The notes beneath the pieces were generated by a model, which saw nothing but the letters and a program-made list of their open reading frames with translations, had not been told where the DNA came from and did not search any database. From Gnetum montanum (lineage: Eukaryota; Streptophyta; Gnetopsida; Gnetales; Gnetaceae): 64,000 nt of DNA. How positions within the stretch are numbered: the stretch's first letter is position 1; the number at the start of each line of letters is the position of its first letter. The stretch is taken from NCBI GenBank assembly GCA_015680685.1, contig MNCI01000640.1, forward strand, positions 23,524-87,523, written 5' to 3'. The position numbers and the translations under genes are program-made. Shown one piece after another: positions 9,499 through 20,739 of this stretch.

Positions 9499-11172
9499 AT
9501 GTCGGCCCTATTTGCCAGAGCCAGTCGGCAGAGCTCTTCTCTACAGATTTGCAGCGAAGAGATAGTATTGGCAATTTCAAAATCTACGGTTGCAGCACGA
9601 AATTCAGGATCAGGAGCAGGGTCTGGATGTTCTACTCTGGAAGCAAACTCTCCACAAAACGAGCCAATAATTTCTAATTTCAAAGCAGACAAGTCGGGGC
9701 CTGATTTATTTTCTGGGTTTGCAGGAACGGCTGCACCGTCTCTGAAGCTTTTCGGATCATCAATGGCGAATCTGGGTCCGAATATGCAGGCCCGCTGGGC
9801 CTCCAGCAAGTCAAAATCCAAGGAGCCTGCGGAGTTCAAGCTGCCCTCTGTGACATGGGGCGTTATCCATGGCCGCAAAGAGAAGCTTGTTTCCCGGGTT
9901 ATCATCTGCGATTATTTGCGAGGCCTCGGCATAATCACAGACGAGCTTGAAAATCTGGAGCTTCCTTCCACCGTGGATGTGATGAAGGAAAGGGTCGATT
10001 TTTTGCAGAAATTCGGGCTTACCATTGATGATATCAATGATTATCCCCTCATGCTTGGTTGCAGTGTTAAGAAAAACATGGTGCCTGTGCTGGATTATCT
10101 GCACAAGCTCGGTTTCTTCAAGCAGGATCTTGTGGCCTTTGTCAAGAAGTATCCCCAAGTTCTGCATGCCAGTGTCATTGCTGATCTTGTTCCAGTTGTG
10201 AAGTTTTTGCGAGGGATTGATATCGAGAGGAATGATATTCCTGCAGTTCTGTTGAGATACCCAGAACTTCTTGGGTTCAAAGTAGAGGGCACCATGAGTA
10301 CCTCTGTGGGCTATCTGGTTAGCATTGGAGTAAACCCTAGAGATATTGGGCCAATGATCACACATTATCCCCAGATTTTGGGTATGCAGGTCACGCAAAC
10401 TATTAAACCGTATGTTGAATATCTGGTTAGTATAGGAATTCCTCAACCGATTGTTGCTAGAGTAATTGAGAAAAGGCCATATATTCTGGGTTATGATTTG
10501 GAAAAATCTGTAAGACATAATGTTGACTTGTTGCTTAGTTTTGGGTTTCGGAAGGCTGCTCTGCCTTCTGTGATAGTTCAGCATCCAAAGCTTTTGGGGA
10601 TGATTTTGAGACCCAAACTGACAAGTCAACAGTACTTTTTCAACTTCGATGCCAGCATTGGCCCTGAGGAGTTTTGCAGAGTATTGGAAAAGATGCCCCA
10701 GATCGTCAATCTTCCTCAGAATTCTATTAAGAAGAGATTAAGCTTTTTCAAAGACAGGGGATTTTCAGCTGAGGACATAGCAAAAATGGTTATGGGCTGT
10801 CCTCAGTTGCTTGTTGCTAATGTGGAGTTAATGAAGAGAAGCTTCTACTACTTCAAAGCAGATATCAATAGGCCACTAAGTGAACTTGTGGAATTTCCAG
10901 AATACTTCACTTACAGCTTGGAGTTTAGAATCAAGCCAAGGCACCAGAAGTTGTTGAGCAAGGGCATTACCTGCAGCTTAGACTGGATGCTCAATTGCAG
11001 TGATAGGAGGTTTCATGAAAGGTTTGAATCCAAATACATTGAGAAGGAGATTAAAGGTCCCTCGTTTTGCATGGGTGGTGCATTGCAAATGCCAGAAGAT
11101 GATGTTTTACCAGATTTGGATGATGAGGAAAGTGACGACGAAGTGTTCTACAGACGGACACTTTCACTGTAA
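9499..11172 (+). CDS. mTERF-domain protein, organelle-targeted
   Basis: The start is ATG 9499, the first in-frame ATG, giving 557 residues with TAA at 11170. The N-terminus (MSALFARASRQSSS) is rich in Ser, Ala and Arg and poor in acids, as expected of an organelle transit peptide. From about residue 160 the protein is built of mTERF repeats. The conserved proline motif recurs at residues 182 (YPLMLG), 218, 254, 290, 326 and 362, exactly every 36 residues, and then at about 399, 434 and 466. A Trp-containing segment follows, with an acidic tail (LDDEESDDEV). mTERF proteins are helical nucleic-acid-binding proteins acting in mitochondrial or plastid transcription and RNA processing. Size and acidic tail recall plant mTERF4 (BSM/RUG2), but that assignment is tentative. 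The gene has no introns and no frame damage, and its base use is unlike its AT-rich surroundings. No neighbouring host gene is seen. Confidence 0.93.
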   Translation: MSALFARASRQSSSLQICSEEIVLAISKSTVAARNSGSGAGSGCSTLEANSPQNEPIISNFKADKSGPDLFSGFAGTAAPSLKLFGSSMANLGPNMQARWASSKSKSKEPAEFKLPSVTWGVIHGRKEKLVSRVIICDYLRGLGIITDELENLELPSTVDVMKERVDFLQKFGLTIDDINDYPLMLGCSVKKNMVPVLDYLHKLGFFKQDLVAFVKKYPQVLHASVIADLVPVVKFLRGIDIERNDIPAVLLRYPELLGFKVEGTMSTSVGYLVSIGVNPRDIGPMITHYPQILGMQVTQTIKPYVEYLVSIGIPQPIVARVIEKRPYILGYDLEKSVRHNVDLLLSFGFRKAALPSVIVQHPKLLGMILRPKLTSQQYFFNFDASIGPEEFCRVLEKMPQIVNLPQNSIKKRLSFFKDRGFSAEDIAKMVMGCPQLLVANVELMKRSFYYFKADINRPLSELVEFPEYFTYSLEFRIKPRHQKLLSKGITCSLDWMLNCSDRRFHERFESKYIEKEIKGPSFCMGGALQMPEDDVLPDLDDEESDDEVFYRRTLSL

Positions 11173-12425
11173 TGATTAATTCTTCATACTGTGTGCCTCA
11201 ACTATACTTCACAAGCATCAACTGGTATGCTTTTCCACATTCCTATAATTGGTTTTGGACTTTTTGGCATCAGAAGTTTGTATTGTCATGTTGCTTCTTT
11301 CCCATTTGTTCTCTTATCTGCTATCAAAATCTTAAGGGTGCAGTTATTCACCATGGCTTTTTAGGGATGGCAATATTGAAATAATATGCCATATACCGAG
11401 GAAAATTCATGCATTTAAGGGTTTTAAAACTGCAGTTCTTATTCAGAAACCAGTCTAGTGCTGCAGATAATTATCTCAATGCAGATAATTCCAACAGGAG
11501 AAACGTGATAAGCATGTGAACATGGGCCATGTTGTATTACAATAGCTTTCAAGGTCATAATGTTGTACTAAAGATGTTCATTACAGGGGGCATGTCACAT
11601 TAACGATATGCCTTCTGTTTTAAAATTTTTCAGATGCTTGGGGGTACAAGACATGGAAATGTGCTGTTAGACCAACTAACTTATTTATACAATTAACAAT
11701 ATTGAGATCCTTTTGTTCTTTTTTTCCAAATTTTTTTTAATGCTTTGAAAATTATAAGAAAACTGAAATCAATATAAAAAATCTAGTGTAATGAGTGTAC
11801 AATTTTTGCATTAATTGTGTTACTGCTAGGTTGGTTATTTCTTTTATATGTGACGTAGATTTCTTATTGCATTGCCTGTGTTAGCATGGTTCTTGTTTTT
11901 ACTTATTTATTTATTTTTATTTCAAGATAGGAAATTTACAGCAACATCATGTTTTTGGTGACATTCACAGTTTCTTCCACTGCTTTCCTTGCACCATTTT
12001 ACAATTTCTTTGGTTATGGTGACCTTTGCTTCCAAAAGCAAGAGAGAATCAGAAAAGATCCGAGAAGAGCAGGGGAGACAGCTTGTCTAGGCCGTTGACA
12101 AAATCAAAGGAAGTTCCCAAGACTTGACTTCTAAGCTTGGACCGGGAGGAAAACCTTGACTAGGTAGTTCACAGAATCAAAGTCCCCAAGACTCGACTCC
12201 TGAGCTTCAGCATAATGCATGACAAAATATTTCTCAGTTAATATCTTCAGGCACCATTTTCTTCTTCAATTATGGTTTTTTTTCTTTTCCTTCAAGAAAC
12301 AATTTTTTTGGCTGTTTCCCTACTTAGGAAATCATTGTTAGGTTTGCCTAAGTTTTTAAACTATAATTTCAACCAAAATGGGTTGAAATCCTTAAGTAAT
12401 TTTGTTGTCATTGAAATCCAGGTTT
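11173..12425. other. mTERF 3' flank, no gene seen
   Basis: This AT-rich stretch probably starts with the 3'UTR. I see no coding sequence or recognisable repeat. Two related 35-base pieces containing CCAAGACTTGACTTC / CCCAAGACTCGACTCC occur at about 12115 and 12185, with similar flanking text, indicating a small local duplication. Confidence 0.5.
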
Positions 12426-12429
12426 TCAT

Positions 12430-13400
12430 TGCATATATGCATAATGATATTAGTTCCTGGGCTTTACATATGAAAAATATATCTGATAAATATATTAAAG
12501 TGATTCAAGACATGTATGAAGGAGCTACTACTAGAATTAAAACATCTTGTGGAATCACATCTGATTCCAGTCACATAGTAGGTCTACATCAATAGTGTAA
12601 TCCTTGTTTGCTATTGTTATGGATGAATTAGCTAAGAAAATATGGGATGAATTCTGTTGGTGCATGTTGTTTGTAGATAATTTTATATTAGTATTACTTC
12701 TAAAATGGAAAAATGGCAGCATGGCCACATGCTTTAGAATCAAAAGACCTAAAAATTAGTAGAAGTAAACACTTTAATGTAATTGCAAGAAAAGTATAAA
12801 CAGGGATGGAGAGGTATAATAATTCAATGCAAATAAGTCTCTTACTACAAACATTTGTGCTATATAAGATCAGTGTTTTAATCAGATGGTGAAATTAATA
12901 AAGATGTGAAAAATAGGGTTGAGGCAAAATGGTCAACATAGAGACACTTTAGTAGTGTTTTATGTGATAAAAAGATCTTAATAAAATTAAAAGGAAAAGT
13001 TTATAGGATATCAATTGGGCCTGCTGTTTTATGTGGTGCTGTGCTGCATCTTGGTTTTTAAAGAAAAGGTATGAACAACAAAGCAGTGCTAAAAATACAA
13101 ATGCTAAAATAGATGCTGAATATTACAATAAGAGACAAATTGCACAATACAAATACTAGAAAAACACCTAGAGTGGCTTCTATTGTAAGTATATTATAAG
13201 AATGGTGTCTTAGATGGTTTAGTCATTTTCAAAGAAGAACAAATAATGAGCTTTTTAAAAACAACTGGCACATGACAGTTCCAAGAAAGCTGCCAAAATG
13301 AAAACTGAAAAAACATAAGAAAGAATAATTGAATATGATCTAGAAAAATTGTAGATAGGTAAGGATTAAGCTTTTAATAGTGGCAAATGCTGATAAAGAA
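12430..13400 (+). pseudogene. RTE-type LINE reverse transcriptase fragment
   Basis: Translation gives ISWALHMKNISDKYI, then YIKVIQDMYEGATTRIKT and VGLHQ, the palm region of plant RTE-clade LINEs. A decayed ADD-box region follows (12650), with ALESKDLKISRSK (12730-12760) and later the C-terminal motifs DGEIN…DVKNRV, VLCDKKILIKLKGKVYR and LRWFSHFQRR (about 12895-13245). Stops and frameshifts are frequent. The endonuclease and the usual 3' tail are absent. The clade assignment rests on these motifs. Confidence 0.8.
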
Positions 13401-14805
13401 TTCATACTGCCAATCCCGTTTCTTTTGAGACAAGGTTAATATGATATGAGATGCGTAATGTTTTTCTTAACACAGGGGCCGACTTCTTATGGTGAGAAGG
13501 TACAATGAATTATGTAATATATTAATTGCATATGTTGTTTAGCCTTGAAGGTGTTAATGACTGAATCATCTCTCTTTAATATTGACGTTTAATATTTCAC
13601 CAACTTGCTCTCTGTCATTGGTAGGGCGACCTATTGCATTCTGCCTGTATGATGGCCATCTCATATCATCAGTTCTTTTTATCAGTGCTTATAGAGATTA
13701 TTTAGCCGTCTCATATTCAGTAGTTATTGTGATTTGGTCAAGAGGCTAAAATTTATGAACTAGGTTCCCAGAAATTTGAACAATTTCTTGGAAATGCAAG
13801 TGAAAACTTGTTTACAAATTTATGGCTATGAAAAGAATCTTTTAGCTTTGTCATTAGTTTCTTGATTTTAAAAAATTTCAAAGTTATATTATTAACTTCA
13901 GAAATGTTTTGTTTCAGGCTTTTGTAAAATAAATTTTTTTAAATTTTTTTTGGTAACTAAAGCCCATTGTATGATATTTTATATTGAATCTTCTGGCCAT
14001 TAAAAGGGATAAAAGTTTCTTGCATGTTTTTGTACTTGCGTTTGATACACATTCTTGACTTGATTAATTTTGATGAGCTTTATGAACGTTTTGTGTTCTT
14101 TATTAATAACTCTTCATTGTTCAGTTTTAACCTTAAATATATGTTAAATAATTAGCAACGCTTTTAAAAGCATTTGTGATGACTGGGATTTTAGAAAATG
14201 CTGAAGGGTTTAAGGCTCTTACAGTTTGAAATCATACTAGTTTCAAATCTTCTTTGGATTCATCATCAGTGGCACTGAATAATAATAAGAAAGGAAGAGA
14301 TTATTTATATGTATGTTTGCAAAAGTTGAGACAAATTTATTATTATTATTTTATTTAAAAAGGTTGGATAACTTTTTAGAAGGTGTTTAAGGCTTGTTAG
14401 CAATGGTAAACAGGAAGCTTATTGATATATTGGGGAAATGAAGCCTAAAAAAGAGTCATGCTAATGTATAGAGTTGAGTTAATAATGAATGATTCTTCTT
14501 TAATGAAAAAAGATGATGCATTTAAACAGGATGGTTTCTGTATGTCTGCCTATAGTTTATCTACCAAAAGTGATTCCAAGCATATGGTTTAGAGATTGTT
14601 TGGTCAATTAGGGTGAAACACTGCAAATTAACAACTTAGCTACGATATATCAATTAGCGGGCATTCTTGTGTTCTTTTGAGTTTAAATATCCATTTTTTA
14701 ATTATACCAAATAAACTATTAGTACCCTGAGGTCTAGGATGTGCTTATTAAAAATGAAAAAAGAAACATCTTAAATTATTATTGACATGTAGTGTCTACA
14801 CAAAT
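13401..14805. other. AT-rich intergenic, nothing recognised
   Basis: There are no open frames of note, repeats or RNA genes that I can support. T-rich tracts occur near 13925-13955. Confidence 0.5.
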
Positions 14806-14990
14806 AGGACCACTACTTGGAGTGATGGTAAGGTGGCTGTATCTTAAGTCATAACACCTGGGTTTGAGCCTAGGCATAGCCACTTGAAAGAGGTTAGGCT
14901 TCCACTCATCTACTGTCTTCCCAGGACCTGGCCTTGGTAAGATGAGCATTGAGCCTCAGGAGATGATCTTTTCAGTGTCTGCACAAATAC
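14806..14990 (+). repeat. tRNA-derived SINE-like repeat, separate family
   Basis: GAGTGATGGTAAGGTGGCTG is followed by ACCTGGGTTTGAGCC, which resemble an A box and a good B box (GGTTTGAGCC) about 50 bases apart. Its text differs from the other SINE-like copies in this window. Confidence 0.45.
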
Positions 14991-15274
14991 ATATAATTAT
15001 GATATATGGTTTATCGTTTTTTCCTACAATATGTTATTTATCTGTAACCACAATATAGAGGAAATTTTGAAGAGCTGGTACAACATCAGAGTTGTAGAAA
15101 AATAGCCTGAACACAGGCTTTTATAGATATGGAACTCTTTATACTCACCCTACTGGATTGACGTACAGTTTTGTATGTTGCAGTAACAGCAAAATCTAAT
15201 TGTTTGCAGATATGCTCTTGAGAAAATCTACCTTGCTGTATCCTCTGAATCTTTTTTAATGCATCTGTTTTCAT

Positions 15275-15420
15275 CATCATTTTAGCCTTGTTCCAACAAA
15301 ATGCGGTTGGTTACCTGAGTTCTTTTTCACCATTCACATGTATAAAGACTAGATATTTGTTTATGTGCAATTTCTTTGGATCATCTTGAATCTTTGGATT
15401 TGCTTCTTTACCCACACCTG
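15275..15420 (-). pseudogene. RTE-type LINE 3' end
   Basis: Read on the minus strand, it encodes a C-terminus close to CEW-KRTQVTN-ILLEQG and then a short ATGATG tail. The same end is seen at 18600-19195 (GEWQKRTHVANPILLEQG, then GATGATGATGATAATGATAA). Only this 3' piece remains, which suits 5'-truncated insertion. Confidence 0.7.
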
Positions 15421-16560
15421 CCCCCAATGCATCTGTTTTGTGTAACTAAAATCATAAGCCCCAGGGCAATATGAAAATCTTTAAAAGAGAAACAATTAGT
15501 GTTACTGTTTAAAAAAGGGTAAAGCTTGACATTTGTAACACCAGAATGTGTTTTTATCTTATGAACTTACCCAAAGAAACAATGCCTTCCTAGGGAGACA
15601 AGGAAGTGACCACTAATCTATATAGAACAGCTGCAGTGATAGTCCAAGGAAAAAAGAACGGTTCTCTTTGTTCTACCTTTCAAAGATTATTGTACTGACA
15701 GGTGACTTCTTGTACCGACGATGCAAAGTGTTTTTCATAATTCGACTGCAAATACAGAGTCACTGTTTACAAATTTGAAAATTCAAGCATAAGAAGCAAA
15801 AGAATTCTCTTTTTAACAGTAACCTTCTAATTCTTGATAAGGGGAAAATTTCTACTGTTTTTTAGTAGCTTAGAAGCATCGTTTGTTAATCATTGGATAC
15901 TGGACTGGTAATTTGCAGTCTCATCATGTTTAACTTAACTGATAGTAATTTTCATGATCTGTGGTGCATGAATCTGTTTTCTTGGAATATTATTCATGAG
16001 AGATTGATTCAATCTTTCGAATTCTTTGCAAAATAAATATCTTGCAATTCCTGGCCATCTTTCTTCAGTTTGGGGAAGTGTTTAGGATTGTGAAGTTACT
16101 AATAATTGGAGTTGCTGTACGGTAAACCATTGGAAGATTATTCCAGTAAAATTGGTTACATTTCCTTACTTAAGAATTGGAAGTTTTCAAAGTTATTTAT
16201 CCTTTTTTCCTTTTGAGAGAGGGTCAGGATGTATTATGAACAAAAAATTGCGTGTACAAAAAAGGGGATGGTGGGCCAGCTCCCAAACAACATAAAAGAG
16301 GAGAGCATAACATGCAGATTTGAAATGGCTCAAAGGGCCTTGATAGCTAAAGCACCTACAACAAAAAACCTTAGTAAATAGATAAATATGGATGACCTAA
16401 TTAGCTAAAACAATTGGATCTTTGTTGAGAATGACCTTAATCTACAGTCACCCTATCCATCTCCAGCGTCACAAAACTAAAGGCTTCATTAAGCCTTTGG
16501 AGGTTTGCTTGCCTGTACAATATTTCTTCCAGGCTCAAATTTAGATTTTTATTTGAAGGA
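15421..16560. other. AT-rich intergenic, nothing recognised
   Basis: I find no coding or repeat signal that I can name. The part after about 16230 has a different texture (less AT-rich), and continues into the unidentified minus-strand coding-like stretch. Confidence 0.4.
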
Positions 16561-16664
16561 GAGCTGATTATTGCTTCATCATGACTTTAATCTTCTGAGA
16601 GAGGATTGATAATTAACCCTTAACTCAATGCAGGGACACTTCCCATCAAAAAACCACTACTCTA

Positions 16665-17202
16665 TGGAGCCTCTTTGTGATGCCCCATGTCTCCTCTCCA
16701 CTTCTTCCCTTTCATGTTCTTTTCTACCAATTTCTTCTTTGATTTTTCTTTTCACTTTTGCCCTAGTAGCTTCTTCTGCCTTGAGTTTGGCCTCTATTGT
16801 GTGATGTTGCCATGCTTCTTCCTAGTGACAATGCCTCTTTCAAGGCCACATCTCTCAACTCGTCAGTTTTGATATCATAATTGGAGTTCAATCTTTCTCC
16901 CAGTTTCAGCCTCCTTTTTCAAATGTTCCTGTGTCTCCTTTGATGTAGTTGACTTCAACAGCAATGAACATTTGTGTTGCTTGCTTCATGTTCTCTTTCT
17001 TGCCAATATTTAGCTCTTTTGCCTCCTTGCCGATGTGTCTCTCAAATTCTTTCAAATAGTCTTCCATCTGAGCTTGTACCCTCATCTTAACCTCAAAACA
17101 AATGTCTTTGAATAGCTTCTTGCATAATGCACATTCTTGACTAAGCCAATTTTGTGCTAAGGTCAAGGAAGCAAGGACATTGCCTTGCTTCTGCATTGGC
17201 AA
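16665..17202 (-). pseudogene. Unidentified charged coiled-coil-like ORF remnant
   Basis: The best open part is 16906-17202 on the minus strand (98 codons), rich in Lys, Glu, Gln and Met, with segments such as MRVQAQMEDYLKEFERHIGK. Beyond its stop the other minus frames remain Lys/Glu/Arg-rich (for example KVKRKIKEEIGRKEHEREE, about 16700-16760), suggesting one degraded coiled-coil protein. It does not match ORF3 or the gags by eye. It could be a retroelement ORF or a host gene fragment. Confidence 0.3.
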
Positions 17203-17394
17203 AGCTTAAATAGAATCTTGCAAATCTCTTATTTATGCTTTGATGTAATGTTATGGAAGAAAATTACGGCTGCCACACTTGCTAACATCTTTTATTTAAC
17301 ATGATGTTTCTATCATCAAGACATTCCTTTAGGTCTTGTCTACTAAATTTGGTTTCATAATCTTTTCTATGTGCATTGTAATGTTGAGGGTATA

Positions 17395-17750
17395 TTTCAA
17401 CAACATCAACATCATCTTAGTTTCGTCCCAACAAATTGGAATTGGTTACATTAGTTCTTTTTCATTATTCACTTTTATGAAGAGCTAAATCTTTGTTTAT
17501 TTGCAATTTCTTCACATCTTCTTCAATTATTTGTTCCCATATCTTTTTATCAGTTTTCTTTTTGGTGGTTTTCTTGGAATAGTGATGTAACAACCTATTT
17601 TTATAGGTTTGTTATTTAATCTTCTTTGCACATGTCCAAACCATCTAAGATGCCATTATTACAACTTATTTGAAATAGAAATCACTTCAAGTCTTTTTTG
17701 AATATCTTTATTATGTAGTTTATCTATGCTTTTGGAGAAGATTCTGAAGA
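17395..17750 (-). pseudogene. RTE-type LINE 3' fragment
   Basis: The minus-strand text parallels the 3' ends at 15275 and 18600: a tail rich in ATGATG-like triplets (about 17395-17420 on this strand), then GAACxAATGTAACCAATTCCAA, then the decayed RWFGH-type region near 17630-17650. About 350 bases are recognisable. Confidence 0.6.
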
Positions 17751-18159
17751 AGTATTAGTATCAAAATTAATATTTGAGTTTGAAGTTTGACTCATAGGTG
17801 GCTAAGTCATACATGAAGACTTTAATACCACTACCAATTTACTTTTGGAAGATACTTAAGACTAGATGTTGGAATGTAGTAGGAACATCGCATAAGTCAA
17901 ATGTAATCTTTTTGTATGTAAATGTCTACTAGATATTTGTGAATGTTGTTTTGTCTTAGTCTTTAGGTACAATTTGGATTTTATTATAGCCACTATAACC
18001 ATCTAGAAAGTTGTAATATTTATATCATGTTATAGTATTTAATACTTAATCAATGAATGATAATGAAAAGTGATTCTTGAATGTTACCATATTCAACAAC
18101 ATGAAGTCAATACAAATCCTTCACTAGCCTTCACTTTTAAGCATAGTAATAAGTGGGCT

Positions 18160-18300
18160 CACCCACTCCCTATCTGCTATATTGGTAAGACATTTGATTT
18201 GGAAGCTGCACATCATAGGTTCGATTTCTATGGACAATGCTGGGTTATATAAAGTTCTAATTGAATTATATATCTTGGGGTGTACCTATGTTTTACTTAT
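18160..18300 (+). repeat. tRNA-derived SINE-like repeat, copy 2
   Basis: The block shares with 54985-55125 an A-box-like GGTAAGACATTTGATTTGGA, the B-box-like GGTTCGATTTC, and the downstream text TATAAAGTTCTAATTGAATT. About 130 bases align by eye. Confidence 0.5.
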
Positions 18301-18442
18301 TTTGGTTTCCAACATCCCCACTATTTGTTATAGGATAGACAAATTCCATTTTTAGGAGCTTTTCAATTTCATGTTTAACTATGTACTTAACCTTTTGATT
18401 TAGATTCTGTTGTGGTTGTTGTGTGGGCTTAATGGTAGGGTC

Positions 18443-18590
18443 TATGTAAATTATTATGTTGGCATAAAAGTGGATTGATCCTCCAATCAAATTGTGAAAT
18501 TATGTAAATTATTGTGCTAGTATAAAAGTGGATTGATCCTTCAATTAGATGGTGCAATTATGTAAATTATTGTGAGATAAAAAAGTCCCT
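18443..18590 (+). repeat. 58-bp tandem repeat, about 2.5 copies
   Basis: Units begin TATGTAAATTATT at 18443, 18501 and 18559, exactly 58 bases apart, with shared text AAAAGTGGATTGATCC. The array overlaps the end of the gypsy RT fragment, so it was probably made from retroelement sequence. Confidence 0.8.
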
Positions 18591-18599
18591 TATTGCAAA

Positions 18600-19195
18600 T
18601 TGTTCCACTACCTAGGTTCAATCCTTGGATTAGATGATGAAATTGATAAAGATATCAAAAATAAAATTGAGGCAAGATGGTCAAAATGGTGGAAGGCTAA
18701 CAATAAAATTAAAGACTACCATCAAAATTGAAGGGACAATTTTACAGGATAACAATCAAGCCTACTATCTTATAGAATGCTAAATGTTGGTCAATACAAA
18801 AGAGACAAACAACAAATCATTGTAGTAGAAATATGAATACTTCAATGGATGTTGAATGCTACTAGAAGAAAAAAATTACATAATATAGCCATTAGAGAAA
18901 GACTTGGAGTGGCTTCTATTGTAAATTAGCTACAATAATGAAGGCTTAGATGGTTTGGACATATACAGATAATGAGTCTATCAACAAAGGTTGGTACATC
19001 ACTACTCTAGGAAAGCCACGAAAAAGAAGATCAAAGAAGACATCTGAAAAATGATCGAATTTGATTTGAAGAAACTACACATGAACAAATATGTAGCTCT
19101 TCGTAGAGGTGAATGGCAAAAAAGAACTCATGTAGCTAACCCCATTTTATTGGAACAAGGCTAGGATGATGATGATAATGATAAAAGTGGTTTGA
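18600..19195 (+). pseudogene. RTE-type LINE 3' region with tail
   Basis: This is the C-terminal part of RTE RT: DDEIDKDIKNKIEARW, LGVASIVN, then RWFGHIQ-like text, and MIEFDLKKLHMNKY…GEWQKRTHVANPILLEQG. It ends in a stop and a GATGATGATGATAATGATAA tail at about 19167-19190, typical of RTE 3' ends. It is 5'-truncated and inserted into the minus-strand gypsy fragment. Confidence 0.8.
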
Positions 19196-19964
19196 TTCTT
19201 GTTATTTCATCATATGCTTACGTGAAGGCTATTAGCGGTTTGTTTACAACTTTTAGAAGCTTCTTTGTTTGACTCTTTTGTCAACTCAACATTGATGATT
19301 ATTGGTTTCCTCAAAAAATAAAAATAAAAAATTAAAAACCATATTCCAACAACTCAGGTTATGCCTTTAATTCAGTGGATTTGGGCATAGGTTCTTTTGG
19401 AACTTTCAACTCTCCCCAATTAGTATCTTCTTGTTGGATATGTTCTAGCTAGGAGATCTTTTCTTATACATGCTCAATCTCATCTAGCTTTTCTAGATAT
19501 GGGCTAGTTGGTGCTTCTTATCATTCCATGAAAAATGATGATTAGCATCTTTCATCTACTATTAGCCATTGAATGCTTTCCTATGTAGTGGTTGTTATAT
19601 ACATGTACATTTGCATAAACAACTTTTCTTCACAAGAATTGCATGTTATGATACTTCTCTATTGAGCTATCTAGGGTATTTGCATACAATTTCACTCCAT
19701 ATCATTGTATGTGAGGCATGAAACTCTTTTCTTCTTAATTTTTCTACACTCATACATGATAAGAATTTTCATATATTAATTTGAAAGTAAAGAAACTATG
19801 CAAAAATTATCACTTCTAAACAAGAGAAGAAAAATGAAAATAGAAAACTATGAAAGGTTATGAAAGGGGAAGATAAAAGGATGTATGGTAAAAAAAAAAA
19901 AAGAGAGGTTGAACTCTTAATAAAAATTAGATAGAAGATAAAATAAAAGGAAAAATATGGGCAG

Positions 19965-20432
19965 AATGCATGGGAAAATGATGTAAGTAAAAACCTTGAA
20001 CCTGTAACTTCTATGTTTCAATGTAATTGCATTATTACAAGAACATTAATACTATTATAACAATTGTTTAAAACATCATTATATTCTGCTTAATTTTTAT
20101 GAAAGTATCAATTCTATTTAAATAATAATATCAATTTATGTAATACATCCTTCCTCAAATAACATTTTACTTTCATTTTCAATTATATCTAAATAATATG
20201 ATCAATCCCACTACAACATGAGCAATGATGGGAAAATGATGCAAGTGAAAAACTTGAATATGTAACTTCTACTTTTTAATGTAATTGCATCACCACGATA
20301 TCATCAATTTTGTCATAGGATTGTGTTCTTTTTAAGTTATTAATTTATGTCATCTCCCTTTCCAATAACATTTGGTTTCATTTTTAATTATATTTCAATA
20401 ATATTCTCAAATCTACCCCTACAAGGATGAAC
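19965..20432. repeat. Diverged tandem duplication, unit about 210-255 bp
   Basis: 19965-20040 (GGGAAAATGATGTAAGT…AACTTCTATGTTT…AATGTAATTGCAT) is repeated at 20228-20297. The text around 20130-20220 (AATAACATTTTACTTTCATT…) is echoed at 20338-20430. The two units differ by point changes and small indels. No coding sequence is seen. Confidence 0.6.
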
Positions 20433-20739
20433 TCATTAAAATAGTAATTTTTTAAAAAATGAACATGAGCAAATCGTAGACAGTTTAATTTACTTACCAT
20501 GTTGTAGGTTTAATTCCAATAGCTATCATTAAGTTATAACAAAAATATTATAAAAGAAAATTTTGAAACTAGAGAGGTCTAATAGGTCATGATGTTTAAA
20601 TATGAGAAAGGCTTTCATATATTGTTAATACATATGATAATTAATATAAGAGATTAATACATTTGACATTGATATTTATGATCTCTATGTATACCTCAAG
20701 GATCTGTTAGACAAATGAACTTGATGTAACTTGATGCAA

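Larger units (their letters stand above)
18293..19740 (-). mobile_element. Ty3/gypsy protease-RT fragment, split by a LINE
   Basis: On the minus strand, 19740-19330 encodes a decayed copy of the protease-RT linker of E1/E2 (…ESIQWLIVDER…, then TNWGELKVPKEP). 18490-18300 encodes YIDPTIKPTQQPQQNLNQK and HEIEKLLKMEFVYPI, the start of RT. Between them lie a 58-bp tandem repeat and a plus-strand RTE LINE. The element is badly degraded, with no LTR seen. Confidence 0.65.

Noticed and set aside
9327-9905. 192-codon open frame on the minus strand
   Set aside because: It overlaps the transit-peptide part of mTERF in antisense, with no family motif and no promoter evidence.
9811-10629. 272-codon open frame on the minus strand
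   Set aside because: It lies wholly inside the mTERF gene on the opposite strand, has no recognisable domain, and is explained by the codon use of mTERF.
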